A DNA stretch of 11,917 nt from Patescibacteria group bacterium (GCA_028864955.1 JAGWLE010000011.1:1-11917); one strand, 5' to 3'; positions 6,125 to 11,917 are shown, counted from the stretch's first letter. The notes: generated from the letters alone by a model not told the origin. A program made the numbers and translations.

Positions 6125-6784
6125 TTAATCGGTGATGCGCTGCGAAATGCTGGTCTGAATATTGAAAGAATTTTGATCCTGGAGGCGCGTGCCGGCGTAG
6201 CCGGAGAGCCGGAGGTAGACAAACGAGTAACCCTGCGACGGCGGATCCTGGTACACGGCGGCGGAAAAGCCGGTCAGATGAGTGTTATTCTCGTCGAGAA
6301 CGGCATGGAAACTGCTCTTCGAGAAAGGCTGGCCGCAACTCGACTGCTCGGCTTTCTGCAGGCTCCAGGTATTTGGATACTGCGGATTTGAGCTCGGTAT
6401 GAACCAGTAGGCATTGATGAGATTGCATGTTGGAGCATTGGGATCGACGTCGGCCGTCGTAAAAAGAATGGCAGTCGCTACGGGATTGCCCAGGTTGATA
6501 GAACATGTATGGCCGGCAGGCAGGCTGCCGCTGAACGTCCAGCTACCCGGAGTGATGCCGCTGCCGCCCGGTCCGGTATCGCAGTAATAATCGGTGCCGA
6601 CGCGCATCTCGCGCGACATGGCTTCCAGGGCGAAGCCGAGATTGTTCATGGATGACTGCAGCGTCTGCGCTTGCCGATTGAGCGCGGTAATCCTGACCAG
6701 CGAACCGACGGCGAATACGGCCGCGATGGTAAATATGGCCAAGGAGACGAGCATTTCCAGAAGTGTAAAGCCGCGATTGTTCAT
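6125..6784 (-). CDS. GspJ/PilW-like minor pseudopilin (219 aa)
   Basis: The leader is very short (MNNRG); the cleavage site precedes Phe6 and Glu5 of the mature protein is E10 (FTLLEMLVSLAIFTIAAVFA). After the helix comes TALNRQAQTLQSSMNNLGFALEAMSREMRVGTDYYCD, which is the pattern of GspJ/PilW-like subunits (NLxxALexMxRexR). The C-terminal domain contains cysteines in YYCD, HTCS, PTCN and SSCG. The gene starts 2 nt after the stop of the GspH-like gene, without a visible Shine-Dalgarno sequence, and ends 4 nt before the next start, so the four pseudopilins form a tightly coupled operon. It is expected to be a substrate of the PilD encoded upstream and to sit near the tip of the pilus or pseudopilus. 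Confidence 0.87.
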   Translation of the reverse strand: MNNRGFTLLEMLVSLAIFTIAAVFAVGSLVRITALNRQAQTLQSSMNNLGFALEAMSREMRVGTDYYCDTGPGGSGITPGSWTFSGSLPAGHTCSINLGNPVATAILFTTADVDPNAPTCNLINAYWFIPSSNPQYPNTWSLQKAEQSSCGQPFSKSSFHAVLDENNTHLTGFSAAVYQDPPSQGYSFVYLRLSGYAGTRLQDQNSFNIQTSISQRITD

Positions 6785-6786
6785 GG

Positions 6787-7446
6787 TCAGTTTGAAACGC
6801 TAATCTGGCCGGCGCGATTGACGGTCACCGTGCGCGTATTGTTGCCGTCCGACGATTGCACGGTGATCTCAGCCACATTGTAGGCGGTCGCCGAACCGGT
6901 CTGCGGCGAGTAAATAAGGGCGGCCGGATCCGGTCGGCGGAATGTGATATCAACCGAACTGACCGGATTGCACGGACTATTGTAATCACCGACACAGATG
7001 CTCTGAATGCTGGCGCCCAGCTTCATATTGTAGACCGAAATAATGCTATCGCCGTTTGAACAGGTCGAACCGGTAGTGTTGCCAGAACAATCATAGAGAC
7101 CGTTCCAGTTGGCAGAGCCGGTGCCATCAGCAAAAAAGGTGAAGACATTGTTGCTAAAATTGTTGGCGTTTTGCGCGCGAAAATCGATGCCGTAGGCGCT
7201 GCCAAATGCCGTGCCGACATCCGTGGCGCGCACCGATAACCCGTAGGTCTGCGCCTGATGGATGGACAAACCGATATCATACGCCAAGTTGGTGAGCAGC
7301 GCCCCCGAACTAAAGCTGCTGTAGCGCCACAAGACAAGGGCGGTCATGAAGACGAATATGGCGACAGTGACCATGAGCTCCACCAAGGTAAAGCCGCCAG
7401 CACGAGCTGTCGTCTGCCGCGATTGTCGGAAGCGCGAGATCATCAT
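6787..7446 (-). CDS. GspH/FimT-like minor pseudopilin (219 aa)
   Basis: The leader MMISRFRQSRQTTARAGG ends at Gly18. The mature start FTLVELMVTVAIFVFMTALV has Glu5 at E23. The following LLTNLAYDIGLSIHQAQTYGLSVRA matches the GspH/FimT pattern (xLaxxlxxARxqAix). The C-terminal domain is beta-rich, as expected for this family (VDITFRRPDPAALIYSP, AEITVQSSDGNNTRTVTVNRAGQISV). Two adjacent ATG codons (7446 and 7443) are possible starts. A perfect TATAAT ends 5 nt before the first, so either would be at or near the mRNA 5' end. This is the first gene of the H-J-I-K group. It follows pilD by 13 nt and may be both read through from pilD and transcribed from its own promoter. Confidence 0.87.
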   Translation of the reverse strand: MMISRFRQSRQTTARAGGFTLVELMVTVAIFVFMTALVLWRYSSFSSGALLTNLAYDIGLSIHQAQTYGLSVRATDVGTAFGSAYGIDFRAQNANNFSNNVFTFFADGTGSANWNGLYDCSGNTTGSTCSNGDSIISVYNMKLGASIQSICVGDYNSPCNPVSSVDITFRRPDPAALIYSPQTGSATAYNVAEITVQSSDGNNTRTVTVNRAGQISVSN

Positions 7447-7451
7447 GAGAT

Positions 7452-7457
7452 ATTATA
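7452..7457 (-). promoter_or_regulatory. TATAAT -10 box in front of the pseudopilin group
   Basis: A perfect TATAAT (minus strand) lies 5 nt before the first of two adjacent ATG codons, in the 13-nt gap after pilD. The predicted transcript start coincides with the start codons. The -35 region lies inside the end of pilD and is weak. It would allow the minor pseudopilins to be made separately from the major pilins. Confidence 0.5.
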
Positions 7458-7459
7458 CC

Positions 7460-8272
7460 TCAGAGCTGCCTGATCAGGGCCACGAGCGTGTGAACATCTA
7501 TGACGCGCAGGTTGGTGAAAAGCGCCAGATACATACCCAAGATGAGATATGGTCCAAATGGGATCTCGGTGCGCGGCTTGAAACGCCTGTACTTGTAGAA
7601 TAGCCAGATCAAGGAAACGGCCGCAGCGACCCAGAACGACAGCACGATGGCATTGACGCCGGCGTCGATGCCCAGGAGCCAGCCGATACCGAGAACGAGC
7701 TTGGCATCGCCGAGGCCCATCAAAGTGCCGCCGGAAAATAGCCAGATCAGGGCGAACGGCGCGGCCAGGATCGGACCGGCTAAAATAGCGGACAAGCTGG
7801 CGCCGTGGATCATCGATATGGATGCCGAACCTCCGATGAACAGACTGATGAGCGCCAAGCCGTCAAATGTGTACACGCACGCATCGGGAATTATTTTATG
7901 GCGGATGTCATACGCGCAGATGACGATCAGGATCGAAGTGGTCACGGCATATATGAGAAGATGAATAACAGTCGCCGCATTTGTCACGGGAAAATACAGG
8001 AACAGCAGCACGAAAAGCACCGCTGTCAGGAATTCGACGAGCGGATACTGAATAGAAATTCTCGAGTGACACTGCCGGCACTTTCCCTTTTGCCAGATAT
8101 AGCTGGCGATAGGCATGAGCTCCTTCCAGCTGAGTTCACGGCCGCATGACATGCAGCGGGACCGTCCGCGGGCAAAGCTGACGCCGCTATTGAGGCGCAG
8201 GGCGATGACGTTCAAGAAACTGCCGATGAGCGTACCGAAGATAAACGCCAGGACGAGATAGATGGTCTCCAT
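7460..8272 (-). CDS. pilD: Type IV prepilin peptidase / N-methyltransferase (270 aa)
   Basis: This aspartic membrane protease (peptidase family A24) cuts the leader of prepilins after Gly and methylates the new N-terminal residue. The N-terminal part has GSFLNV (17-22) and the zinc-type tetracysteine C40-x2-C43 and C65-x2-C68, which belong to the bacterial bifunctional form. The catalytic aspartates are D122 in the AYDIRHKIIPD segment and D189 in GLGDAK (186-191). About seven to eight membrane segments can be seen, for example 4-24, 77-95, 101-120, 161-184 and 200-225. PFGPYLILG near the C-terminus is also typical. It lies between its presumed substrates: three pilins upstream and four pseudopilins downstream. 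The start follows the third pilin's stop by 18 nt, without a Shine-Dalgarno sequence. Confidence 0.96.
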   Translation of the reverse strand: METIYLVLAFIFGTLIGSFLNVIALRLNSGVSFARGRSRCMSCGRELSWKELMPIASYIWQKGKCRQCHSRISIQYPLVEFLTAVLFVLLFLYFPVTNAATVIHLLIYAVTTSILIVICAYDIRHKIIPDACVYTFDGLALISLFIGGSASISMIHGASLSAILAGPILAAPFALIWLFSGGTLMGLGDAKLVLGIGWLLGIDAGVNAIVLSFWVAAAVSLIWLFYKYRRFKPRTEIPFGPYLILGMYLALFTNLRVIDVHTLVALIRQL

Positions 8273-8290
8273 GGCTGATGAGTCAACTGG

Positions 8291-8818
8291 CTATTTTGGC
8301 CCGACGCAATAATCGGTCGAGCCGGCGGCATTGTTACACGTAAATGTGTTGCCCAAGGCGCTGGTCCAGCCGCTCAAGGGATACGTGTTCGATGGTAGGC
8401 CGTCTTTGACAGCGTCATTGGTATTTTCGAGCACAGCATGCAGGGCGTAGTCGGTACGCGTCGAATTATAGGCGTAGTCATACTGGCTCTGAGCCAGAGA
8501 GCTGCCGGATGGCGGCGTCGGCATGGTCGAGATGAACGAGCTCATGAGTATGCCGGGATTGGCCGAGCATTGGTTGGGATCGGTATACAAGCTATTCGAA
8601 GGATCGATGGTCGGTGGATAGACGTTGCAACGGTCAAAATACTGTTCCAACGACAATTGGATCTGCGATATATCCGAAATCCGCTTGCCATCGCGCGCCT
8701 TGCCCTTGGAATTCGCCAAGCTCGAGAGGATGACGCTCGTCAAGAGAGCGATGATGACGATCACCATGAGCAGTTCGATCAAGGTGAAGCCCGAACGCGA
8801 TCTGATGGTTGTTTTCAT
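8291..8818 (-). CDS. Type IV pilin / GspG-like major pilin (175 aa)
   Basis: The leader MKTTIRSRSG is cut before Phe11. The mature start FTLIELLMVIVIIALLTSVI carries Glu5 (E15). SLANSKGKARDGKRISDISQIQLSLEQYFDRCNVYPP follows, the arrangement typical of GspG-like and CPR pilins (a helix ending in a YP segment). Four cysteines (C64, C84, C161, C171) could give two disulfide loops. The last pair encloses NNAAGSTDY and the protein ends four residues later, in a D-region-like loop. It differs from the two pilins upstream in its middle region and is probably a different shaft subunit rather than a recent copy. The gene is 50 nt after the preceding pilin; a TACAAT hexamer in that gap (8855-8850) is a weak promoter candidate. 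Confidence 0.92.
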   Translation of the reverse strand: MKTTIRSRSGFTLIELLMVIVIIALLTSVILSSLANSKGKARDGKRISDISQIQLSLEQYFDRCNVYPPTIDPSNSLYTDPNQCSANPGILMSSFISTMPTPPSGSSLAQSQYDYAYNSTRTDYALHAVLENTNDAVKDGLPSNTYPLSGWTSALGNTFTCNNAAGSTDYCVGPK

Positions 8819-8868
8819 GGTGATGGTGGTGTTAGTGGTGTTAATCGGTATTGTACGCCGCCGAAGAT

Positions 8869-9330
8869 CTATTGCGGGCAGGTCGTGCCGGTGTTAGATG
8901 TCGCTTGCTGATTGCTTCCGCCGATCGAATCGAGACAGAAGTATAAGGTTGATGAGGAAACAAGCTGGCCATACACGGCATAGCCGACAACGGGGCCAGA
9001 TAAGGGGCTTGTCACCACTTTGATCGCGCCTCCCTGGGCAAACGCGTCACCGAGAAGATTGTTGAGTGTGCTCGTGCCGGTACTATTGGGATCAAAACCG
9101 CCAAATAAACCGCCCGTATTTGTGAGATCTACATATTGTACTCCGTCATAATCAGCTTCGAGCTGTGTACGGATCTGTTTTACATCAGAAATAATTTTGA
9201 CATCTTGGGCTTTGCTGCGAGAATTACTGAGAGACACGAGGATGATCCCCGCCAAGATGCCTATAATGGCAATCACAACCAGGAGTTCGACGAGTGTAAA
9301 ACCTTTGACACTACGATGAATACGTTTCAT
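8869..9330 (-). CDS. Type IV major-type pilin (153 aa)
   Basis: The ATG at 9330 is preferred over 9348 because an extended -10 box ends 6 nt before it and the leader is then MKRIHRSVKG, cut before Phe11. The mature start FTLVELLVVIAIIGILAGII has Glu5 (E15), followed by SNSRSKAQDVKIISDVKQIRTQLEADYD. The C-terminal half has YAVYGQLVSSSTLYFCLDS, with C132, and C151 three residues from the end, forming a disulfide-bounded D-region as in classic type IV pilins. The protein is a paralogue of the neighbour at 9397-9876: the same YAVYGQ(L/M)(V/I)S motif followed by YFC, and a Cys close to the C-terminus. Loop sequences between helix and D-region differ. It would be exported, cleaved by PilD and assembled into the pilus shaft. 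Confidence 0.92.
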   Translation of the reverse strand: MKRIHRSVKGFTLVELLVVIAIIGILAGIILVSLSNSRSKAQDVKIISDVKQIRTQLEADYDGVQYVDLTNTGGLFGGFDPNSTGTSTLNNLLGDAFAQGGAIKVVTSPLSGPVVGYAVYGQLVSSSTLYFCLDSIGGSNQQATSNTGTTCPQ

Positions 9331-9336
9331 AAGTAA

Positions 9337-9345
9337 AGTATAGCA
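9337..9345 (-). promoter_or_regulatory. Extended -10 (TGC-TATACT) of the second pilin gene
   Basis: TGC-TATACT on the minus strand ends 6 nt before the ATG at 9330, with no Shine-Dalgarno sequence between, so the mRNA should begin at the start codon. No good -35 is visible. The sequence TGTGCTAT is shared with the gatC promoter, which supports a common promoter type in this genome. Confidence 0.55.
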
Positions 9346-9396
9346 CATTGATAATCAGGCCGTGTGGATAATAGCAACCGTAGACCTCCGCCGCAA

Positions 9397-9876
9397 TCAC
9401 TGGCAAATTGGCGTATTCGAGGTTACTTGCGCCACCGTATCCACGGTCGACGTCCACTTATTCGTGCTGCCGTCTGAACCCATACAAAAGTATTTGCTCG
9501 TATCACTGATCATCTGCCCATAGACCGCGTACTTAAAAGGTCCTGTAGCAGTCGTTATTGCGAAGACTACGCCACCATTTGCTGCAGCATCATCCGTCAG
9601 CTGCTTGCCAACCGAGCCAGCGGTGACGATGATGCCGTCGCCGTTTGTCTCGGTCGAATTGTCCGCCGTAATAGCGGCGCTGTAGTCTGTGCCATTGAAG
9701 CTAGATTCAATATCCGTGCGAATCTGTTGGACGTCGTTCATGACACGCGTGTCTTTACCTCTATTTCGAGAGACATTCAGACTGACAAGTACTACGGCGG
9801 ACAAAAGAGCGATGATAGCGATCACCACCAAAAGCTCAATAACGGTAAATCCACGAGGACTACTCCTTGCGATCAT
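9397..9876 (-). CDS. Type IV major-type pilin, first gene of the pilus locus (159 aa)
   Basis: The leader MIARSSPRG is cut before Phe10. The mature start FTVIELLVVIAIIALLSAVV has Glu5 (E14), then SLNVSRNRGKDTRVMNDVQQIRTDIESSF. The globular region includes KYAVYGQMISDTSKYFCMGS, with C131, and ends TSNTPICQ, with C158, giving a C-terminal disulfide loop of 26 residues. It is clearly related to the next pilin downstream, which has a shorter loop. The gene starts the minus-strand series and has its own promoter, divergent from the plus-strand methyltransferase-like gene. It is likely a shaft pilin; which of the three pilins is most abundant cannot be told from sequence. Confidence 0.92.
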   Translation of the reverse strand: MIARSSPRGFTVIELLVVIAIIALLSAVVLVSLNVSRNRGKDTRVMNDVQQIRTDIESSFNGTDYSAAITADNSTETNGDGIIVTAGSVGKQLTDDAAANGGVVFAITTATGPFKYAVYGQMISDTSKYFCMGSDGSTNKWTSTVDTVAQVTSNTPICQ

Positions 9877-9883
9877 GACATAA

Positions 9884-9912
9884 ACAATACCATTATCTAT
9901 GGTGCTGGTCGA
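9884..9912 (-). promoter_or_regulatory. Promoter of the first pilin gene
   Basis: On the minus strand TCGACC (9912-9907; 4 of 6 to TTGACA) lies 17 bp before TATTGT (9889-9884), which has an extended TGG in front. The box ends 7 nt before the ATG at 9876, so the transcript would start at the codon itself. There is no Shine-Dalgarno sequence. Confidence 0.5.
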
Positions 9913-9917
9913 TACGG

Positions 9918-9933
9918 GATGGCAGATGCCATC
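9918..9933. repeat. 7-bp inverted repeat next to the pilin promoter
   Basis: GATGGCA (9918-9924) and TGCCATC (9927-9933) are exact reverse complements around 2 nt. The repeat lies just upstream of the pilin -35 and between the two divergent genes, a position where a regulator could bind. A third half-copy, ATGGC (9936-9940), followed by TTTTT, could form an alternative 5-bp hairpin. Confidence 0.45.
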
Positions 9934-9963
9934 TAATGGCTTTTTAAAAGCTATGCTAGTATA

Positions 9964-9970
9964 AGAGGAA
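9964..9970 (+). promoter_or_regulatory. Shine-Dalgarno sequence of the methyltransferase-like gene
   Basis: AGAGGAA lies 6-7 nt before the ATG at 9977. It is a canonical ribosome binding site and contrasts with the minus-strand genes, most of which have none. TATAAG/TAGTAT hexamers overlap it at 9957-9965 and are too close to be sure promoters for a mRNA that keeps this site. Confidence 0.7.
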
Positions 9971-9976
9971 AATTTT

Positions 9977-10480
9977 ATGATAGATACATCGAACTACGCG
10001 GAACGATTTCTTCAATACTGCCGGTTTAGAAAAGTCCGGCCTTACCTCAAAGGCGATGTCATGGATTTTGGCGGCAATGAAGGCGAGCTTCGCCGATTCG
10101 TCAGAGGCGACTATCTGCCGGTCAATTATAATCACCGTGTCATGGAAGGACGGACCTTTGATACGATTGTAGCCATGGCAGTCATCGAGCATATCGAGCC
10201 GGCAATTGTGCATGCGGTTTTTTTGAAATTTGCTGAAAATCATCTGCGCCCAGACGGGCATATTTTTTTGACGACTCCGACACCGCTGGCAAAGCCTATA
10301 CTAGAAGTCATGGCGCGTGTCGGCATATTGCAGAGATCAAATATCGCGGAACACAAGCACTATTGGACAAAAAAAGACATCTACGATCTCGCATTCAAGG
10401 CGGGTCTCAATGTTGAAAAGTATCGCAGATTCCAGCTTGGCATGAATCAGTATGCTGTCCTGCGACACCCGGAGAATTGA
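9977..10480 (+). CDS. Compact class I methyltransferase-like protein (167 aa)
   Basis: The sequence shows a reduced SAM-dependent methyltransferase pattern. GDVMDFGGNEGEL (26-38) stands for the glycine-rich motif I, TFDTIVAMAVIEHIE (60-74) for motif IV and the following helix, and LRPDGHIFLTTPTP (90-103) for the strand that starts the C-terminal part. Between motif I and motif IV only about 23 residues are present, so the usual helix and third strand are missing. The end of the second strand has Asn (YLPVNYN) instead of the acidic residue that normally holds the ribose. The HYWTKKDIYDLAFKAGLNVEKYRRFQLG segment is common in methyltransferase-11-like proteins. The substrate is unknown. The next gene is a glycosyltransferase, 1 nt away, so a glycan or polyprenyl-linked sugar is possible. 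It may be a functional minimal enzyme or a non-catalytic relative. Confidence 0.8.
   Translation: MIDTSNYAERFLQYCRFRKVRPYLKGDVMDFGGNEGELRRFVRGDYLPVNYNHRVMEGRTFDTIVAMAVIEHIEPAIVHAVFLKFAENHLRPDGHIFLTTPTPLAKPILEVMARVGILQRSNIAEHKHYWTKKDIYDLAFKAGLNVEKYRRFQLGMNQYAVLRHPEN
10471..10474 (+). promoter_or_regulatory. Shine-Dalgarno sequence of the GT2-GtrA gene
   Basis: GGAG lies inside the end of the methyltransferase-like gene, 7 nt before the ATG at 10482. It decides this start over the in-frame ATG at 10452, which would add ten residues before the conserved GT2 N-terminus MKLSIIIPVYNE. Confidence 0.7.
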
Positions 10481-10481
10481 T

Positions 10482-11552
10482 ATGAAACTTTCTATCATTA
10501 TTCCTGTCTACAATGAAAAAGGCACCTTGCCCGTGGTGTTGAAAAAGATCGTCGATGTCAAGTTACCCGGAAATATCACCAAGGAAATCATCATCATCGA
10601 TGATTTTTCAGATGAAGAGATTCCGTTCCCAACCGAGCATAATGGAGGCAAGGATACGGATTTCATCGTAATCCGACATTCTCACAATCGCGGCAAAGGA
10701 GCCGCCGTACGGACCGGCTTCAAGGCCGCTCGAGGCGATTATGCGGTGATCCAGGACGCTGATCTCGAATATGATCCCGCAGAGTATCCCAAGCTTATCG
10801 CGCCTCTCCTCGACGGCCAGGTCGATATCGTATTTGGCACTCGATTTCAAAAGGGCCGGCCTAAGGGCATGTCGATCAAAAACTACGTGGCTAACCGCAT
10901 TCTGACGTGCGTCTCGAATATTCTCGCCGGAACATCCGTGACCGACATGGAAACATGTTACAAAATGATGCACCGCGACGTCATGAAAAGCTTGAGTTCG
11001 TCCTTGGTGTCTGACCGTTTCGGTATCGAGCCAGAAATCACGTCATCTGTTTCCGGACTCCGGATCGCCGAAGTGCCTATCGGGTACACGGGCCGTACGC
11101 GCAAGCAAGGCAAGAAGATTGGTTGGTCAGACGGTTTTGAAGCGTTGTGGCTCATCATCAGACACAACTTTCCCTATCGTAACTCGCGCATACTCCGCTA
11201 TATTGTCTCCGGTATATGCGGCGCTATGACCGATCTGGTCTCTTTGTGGTTTCTGACATCAATCTGTCACATCTGGTACGTCACATCCACCGTCATGGCG
11301 TTTGTGTTGGCTTTTTGTGTGAGCTTTATCCTGCAGAAATTCTGGACATTCCGGGATCGCGCAATCAATCGGATGTTGCGCCAGAGTGTCGCCTATGCCT
11401 TCATTTTTATTTTTAACCTGGGATTGAATACTCTTCTGGTGTACATATTCGTGGATTTTTCGGCTATTCATTACTTGTTTGCCCAAGTACTGGCAGCCGC
11501 GATCATCGCCATCGAGAGTTACTTTATGTACAGACGTTTCGTTTTCAATTGA
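10482..11552 (+). CDS. Glycosyltransferase family 2 fused to a GtrA-like membrane domain (356 aa)
   Basis: Residues 1-230 form a GT-A glycosyltransferase like dolichyl/polyprenyl-phosphate mannose synthases. The start is LSIIIPVYNEKGTL, followed by EIIIIDDFSDEE (D40, D41), NRGKGAAVRTGFKAARGDY, and the metal-binding D92-A-D94 in VIQDADLEYDP. VFGTRF, TDMETCYKMM and FGIEPEITSSV are also typical. Residues about 237-352 are a GtrA-like unit with four membrane segments (about 238-260, 266-287, 303-325, 331-348), with the ordered motif SGICGAMTDLVSLWFL and NFILQ-type SFILQKFWTFRD. Such fusions transfer a sugar from its nucleotide onto a polyprenyl phosphate at the cytoplasmic face, and the GtrA part may assist its movement across the membrane. 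The gene is coupled to the methyltransferase-like gene. The specific sugar cannot be read from sequence. Its 3' end overlaps the convergent gene by 8 nt. Confidence 0.93.
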   Translation: MKLSIIIPVYNEKGTLPVVLKKIVDVKLPGNITKEIIIIDDFSDEEIPFPTEHNGGKDTDFIVIRHSHNRGKGAAVRTGFKAARGDYAVIQDADLEYDPAEYPKLIAPLLDGQVDIVFGTRFQKGRPKGMSIKNYVANRILTCVSNILAGTSVTDMETCYKMMHRDVMKSLSSSLVSDRFGIEPEITSSVSGLRIAEVPIGYTGRTRKQGKKIGWSDGFEALWLIIRHNFPYRNSRILRYIVSGICGAMTDLVSLWFLTSICHIWYVTSTVMAFVLAFCVSFILQKFWTFRDRAINRMLRQSVAYAFIFIFNLGLNTLLVYIFVDFSAIHYLFAQVLAAAIIAIESYFMYRRFVFN

Positions 11553-11917
11553 CCTTGTACACGGCGTATCCGTACTGGTTGTCATACAATTCGCGAGTGA
11601 AATGCGAATTATGATCCATGATATAGTTCAAGACGAGATACTCCTTGCCGGCGATGACATACGAAGCCTTGAATTGCCCGACGAGAACTGTCGCGATTTT
11701 ATCGCCTTCATCTTTGGCCCAAGCCAGAGATGATCCGTCTTTGACAAAGGCCTTGATGGCCGCTTGTTTGAGATCGTCACAGGCCTGCACATCGCAGACG
11801 TAGCCATCATTGGATATGTGCGTTGCCAACCAATAGAGTTTCGGGCTGTACGTATACAAAAATCGCGGTTCCAGGCCCATCGAGTAGTTATCGCGCGGAC
11901 TGTAGTAATAAAGCTCT
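11545..11917 (-). CDS. C-terminal part of an unrecognised protein, 5' end outside window (partial)
   Basis: The frame is open from the right edge (first whole codon at 11916) to the TGA at 11547-11545; 123 residues are visible. An internal ATG at 11880 could be mistaken for the start, but the frame continues upstream (ELYYYSPRDNYS). The visible part is soluble and aromatic-rich: GLEPRFLYTYSPKLYWLATHISN, YVCDVQACDDLKQAAIKAF, GSSLAWAKDEGDKIATVLVG, and YVIAGKEYLVLNYIMDHNSHF. The two cysteines (YVCDVQACD) are close together and could form a disulfide. I do not recognise the family. It could be the extracytoplasmic C-terminal domain of a membrane protein, perhaps a large membrane glycosyltransferase given the neighbour, but that is a guess. 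It converges with the GT2-GtrA gene. Confidence 0.75.
   Translation of the reverse strand, partial: ELYYYSPRDNYSMGLEPRFLYTYSPKLYWLATHISNDGYVCDVQACDDLKQAAIKAFVKDGSSLAWAKDEGDKIATVLVGQFKASYVIAGKEYLVLNYIMDHNSHFTRELYDNQYGYAVYKVN

Noticed and set aside
6121..6222. Longer start of the GspI-like gene at 6222
   Set aside because: It would overlap the GspJ-like gene by about 100 nt and give a 44-residue leader; the ATG at 6120 gives a normal 10-residue prepilin leader.
8850..8855. TACAAT as promoter of the third pilin gene
   Set aside because: There is no -35 or extended TGN, and it lacks the 5-7 nt spacing to the ATG seen elsewhere; kept only as a weak possibility.
9928..9945. Possible plus-strand terminator, GCCAT-cta-ATGGC with TTTTT
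   Set aside because: The stem is only 5 bp and no plus-strand gene lies upstream that would need it.
10452..10481. Longer start of the GT2-GtrA gene at 10452
   Set aside because: The Shine-Dalgarno GGAG and the conserved GT2 N-terminus both point to 10482.
1..11917. tRNA or rRNA genes, CRISPR arrays, insertion sequences or phage genes
   Set aside because: I looked on both strands and saw no tRNA-like cloverleaf, regularly spaced repeats, transposase or integrase sequences; there is also no stretch over 300 bases without a gene.

Overview
The window looks like a piece of a small-genome bacterium of the Candidatus Patescibacteria (CPR), most likely a Parcubacteria-type lineage. The reasons are compact genes with gaps of a few bases, a type IV pilin and pseudopilin locus in the style seen in that group, GatC/GatA and NAD-dependent LigA of divergent sequence, and several genes whose start codons sit directly at the predicted transcription start. 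TGA ends many of the genes, so the recoded UGA-glycine lineages (Gracilibacteria, Absconditabacteria) are unlikely. The taxonomic call is inference; no rRNA or other marker is in the window.

Layout. From 9876 down to 2973 on the minus strand lies one long head-to-tail series. It holds three major-type pilin genes, the prepilin peptidase (pilD), four pseudopilins in the order GspH-like, GspJ-like, GspI-like, GspK-like, and then ligA. Next on the same strand come gatC and gatA (2830-1053), a membrane-anchored protein with a HEPN-like C-terminal domain (1011-454), and the start of a proline-rich membrane-anchored protein that runs off the left edge (432-1). On the plus strand, divergent from the first pilin gene, are a compact methyltransferase-like gene (9977) and a glycosyltransferase-2/GtrA fusion (10482-11552). 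The latter ends convergently, overlapping by 8 bases, against a partial minus-strand gene that enters from the right edge.

How the genes work together. PilD would cleave and N-methylate the three pilins and the four pseudopilins, which together can form the shaft and tip of a type IV pilus or pseudopilus. The assembly ATPase, platform protein and alignment proteins are not in the window. The GT2-GtrA and methyltransferase genes suggest cell-surface glycan work next door. GatC and GatA are two subunits of the tRNA amidotransferase; gatB is elsewhere. LigA is the replicative DNA ligase but has lost two of the four usual zinc-binding cysteines.

Most unusual signals. (1) Five minus-strand genes have a -10 box whose last base is only 5-7 nt before the ATG, with no Shine-Dalgarno sequence, which points to leaderless mRNAs. 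In contrast, the two plus-strand genes have clear Shine-Dalgarno sequences. (2) Between gatC and ligA there is a perfect 10-bp inverted repeat that contains two divergent extended -10 boxes. The plus-strand one has a -35 at 17-bp spacing and leads, about 35 nt past its predicted start, into a 12-bp hairpin followed by TTTT, so a small RNA of roughly 70 nt may be made here.
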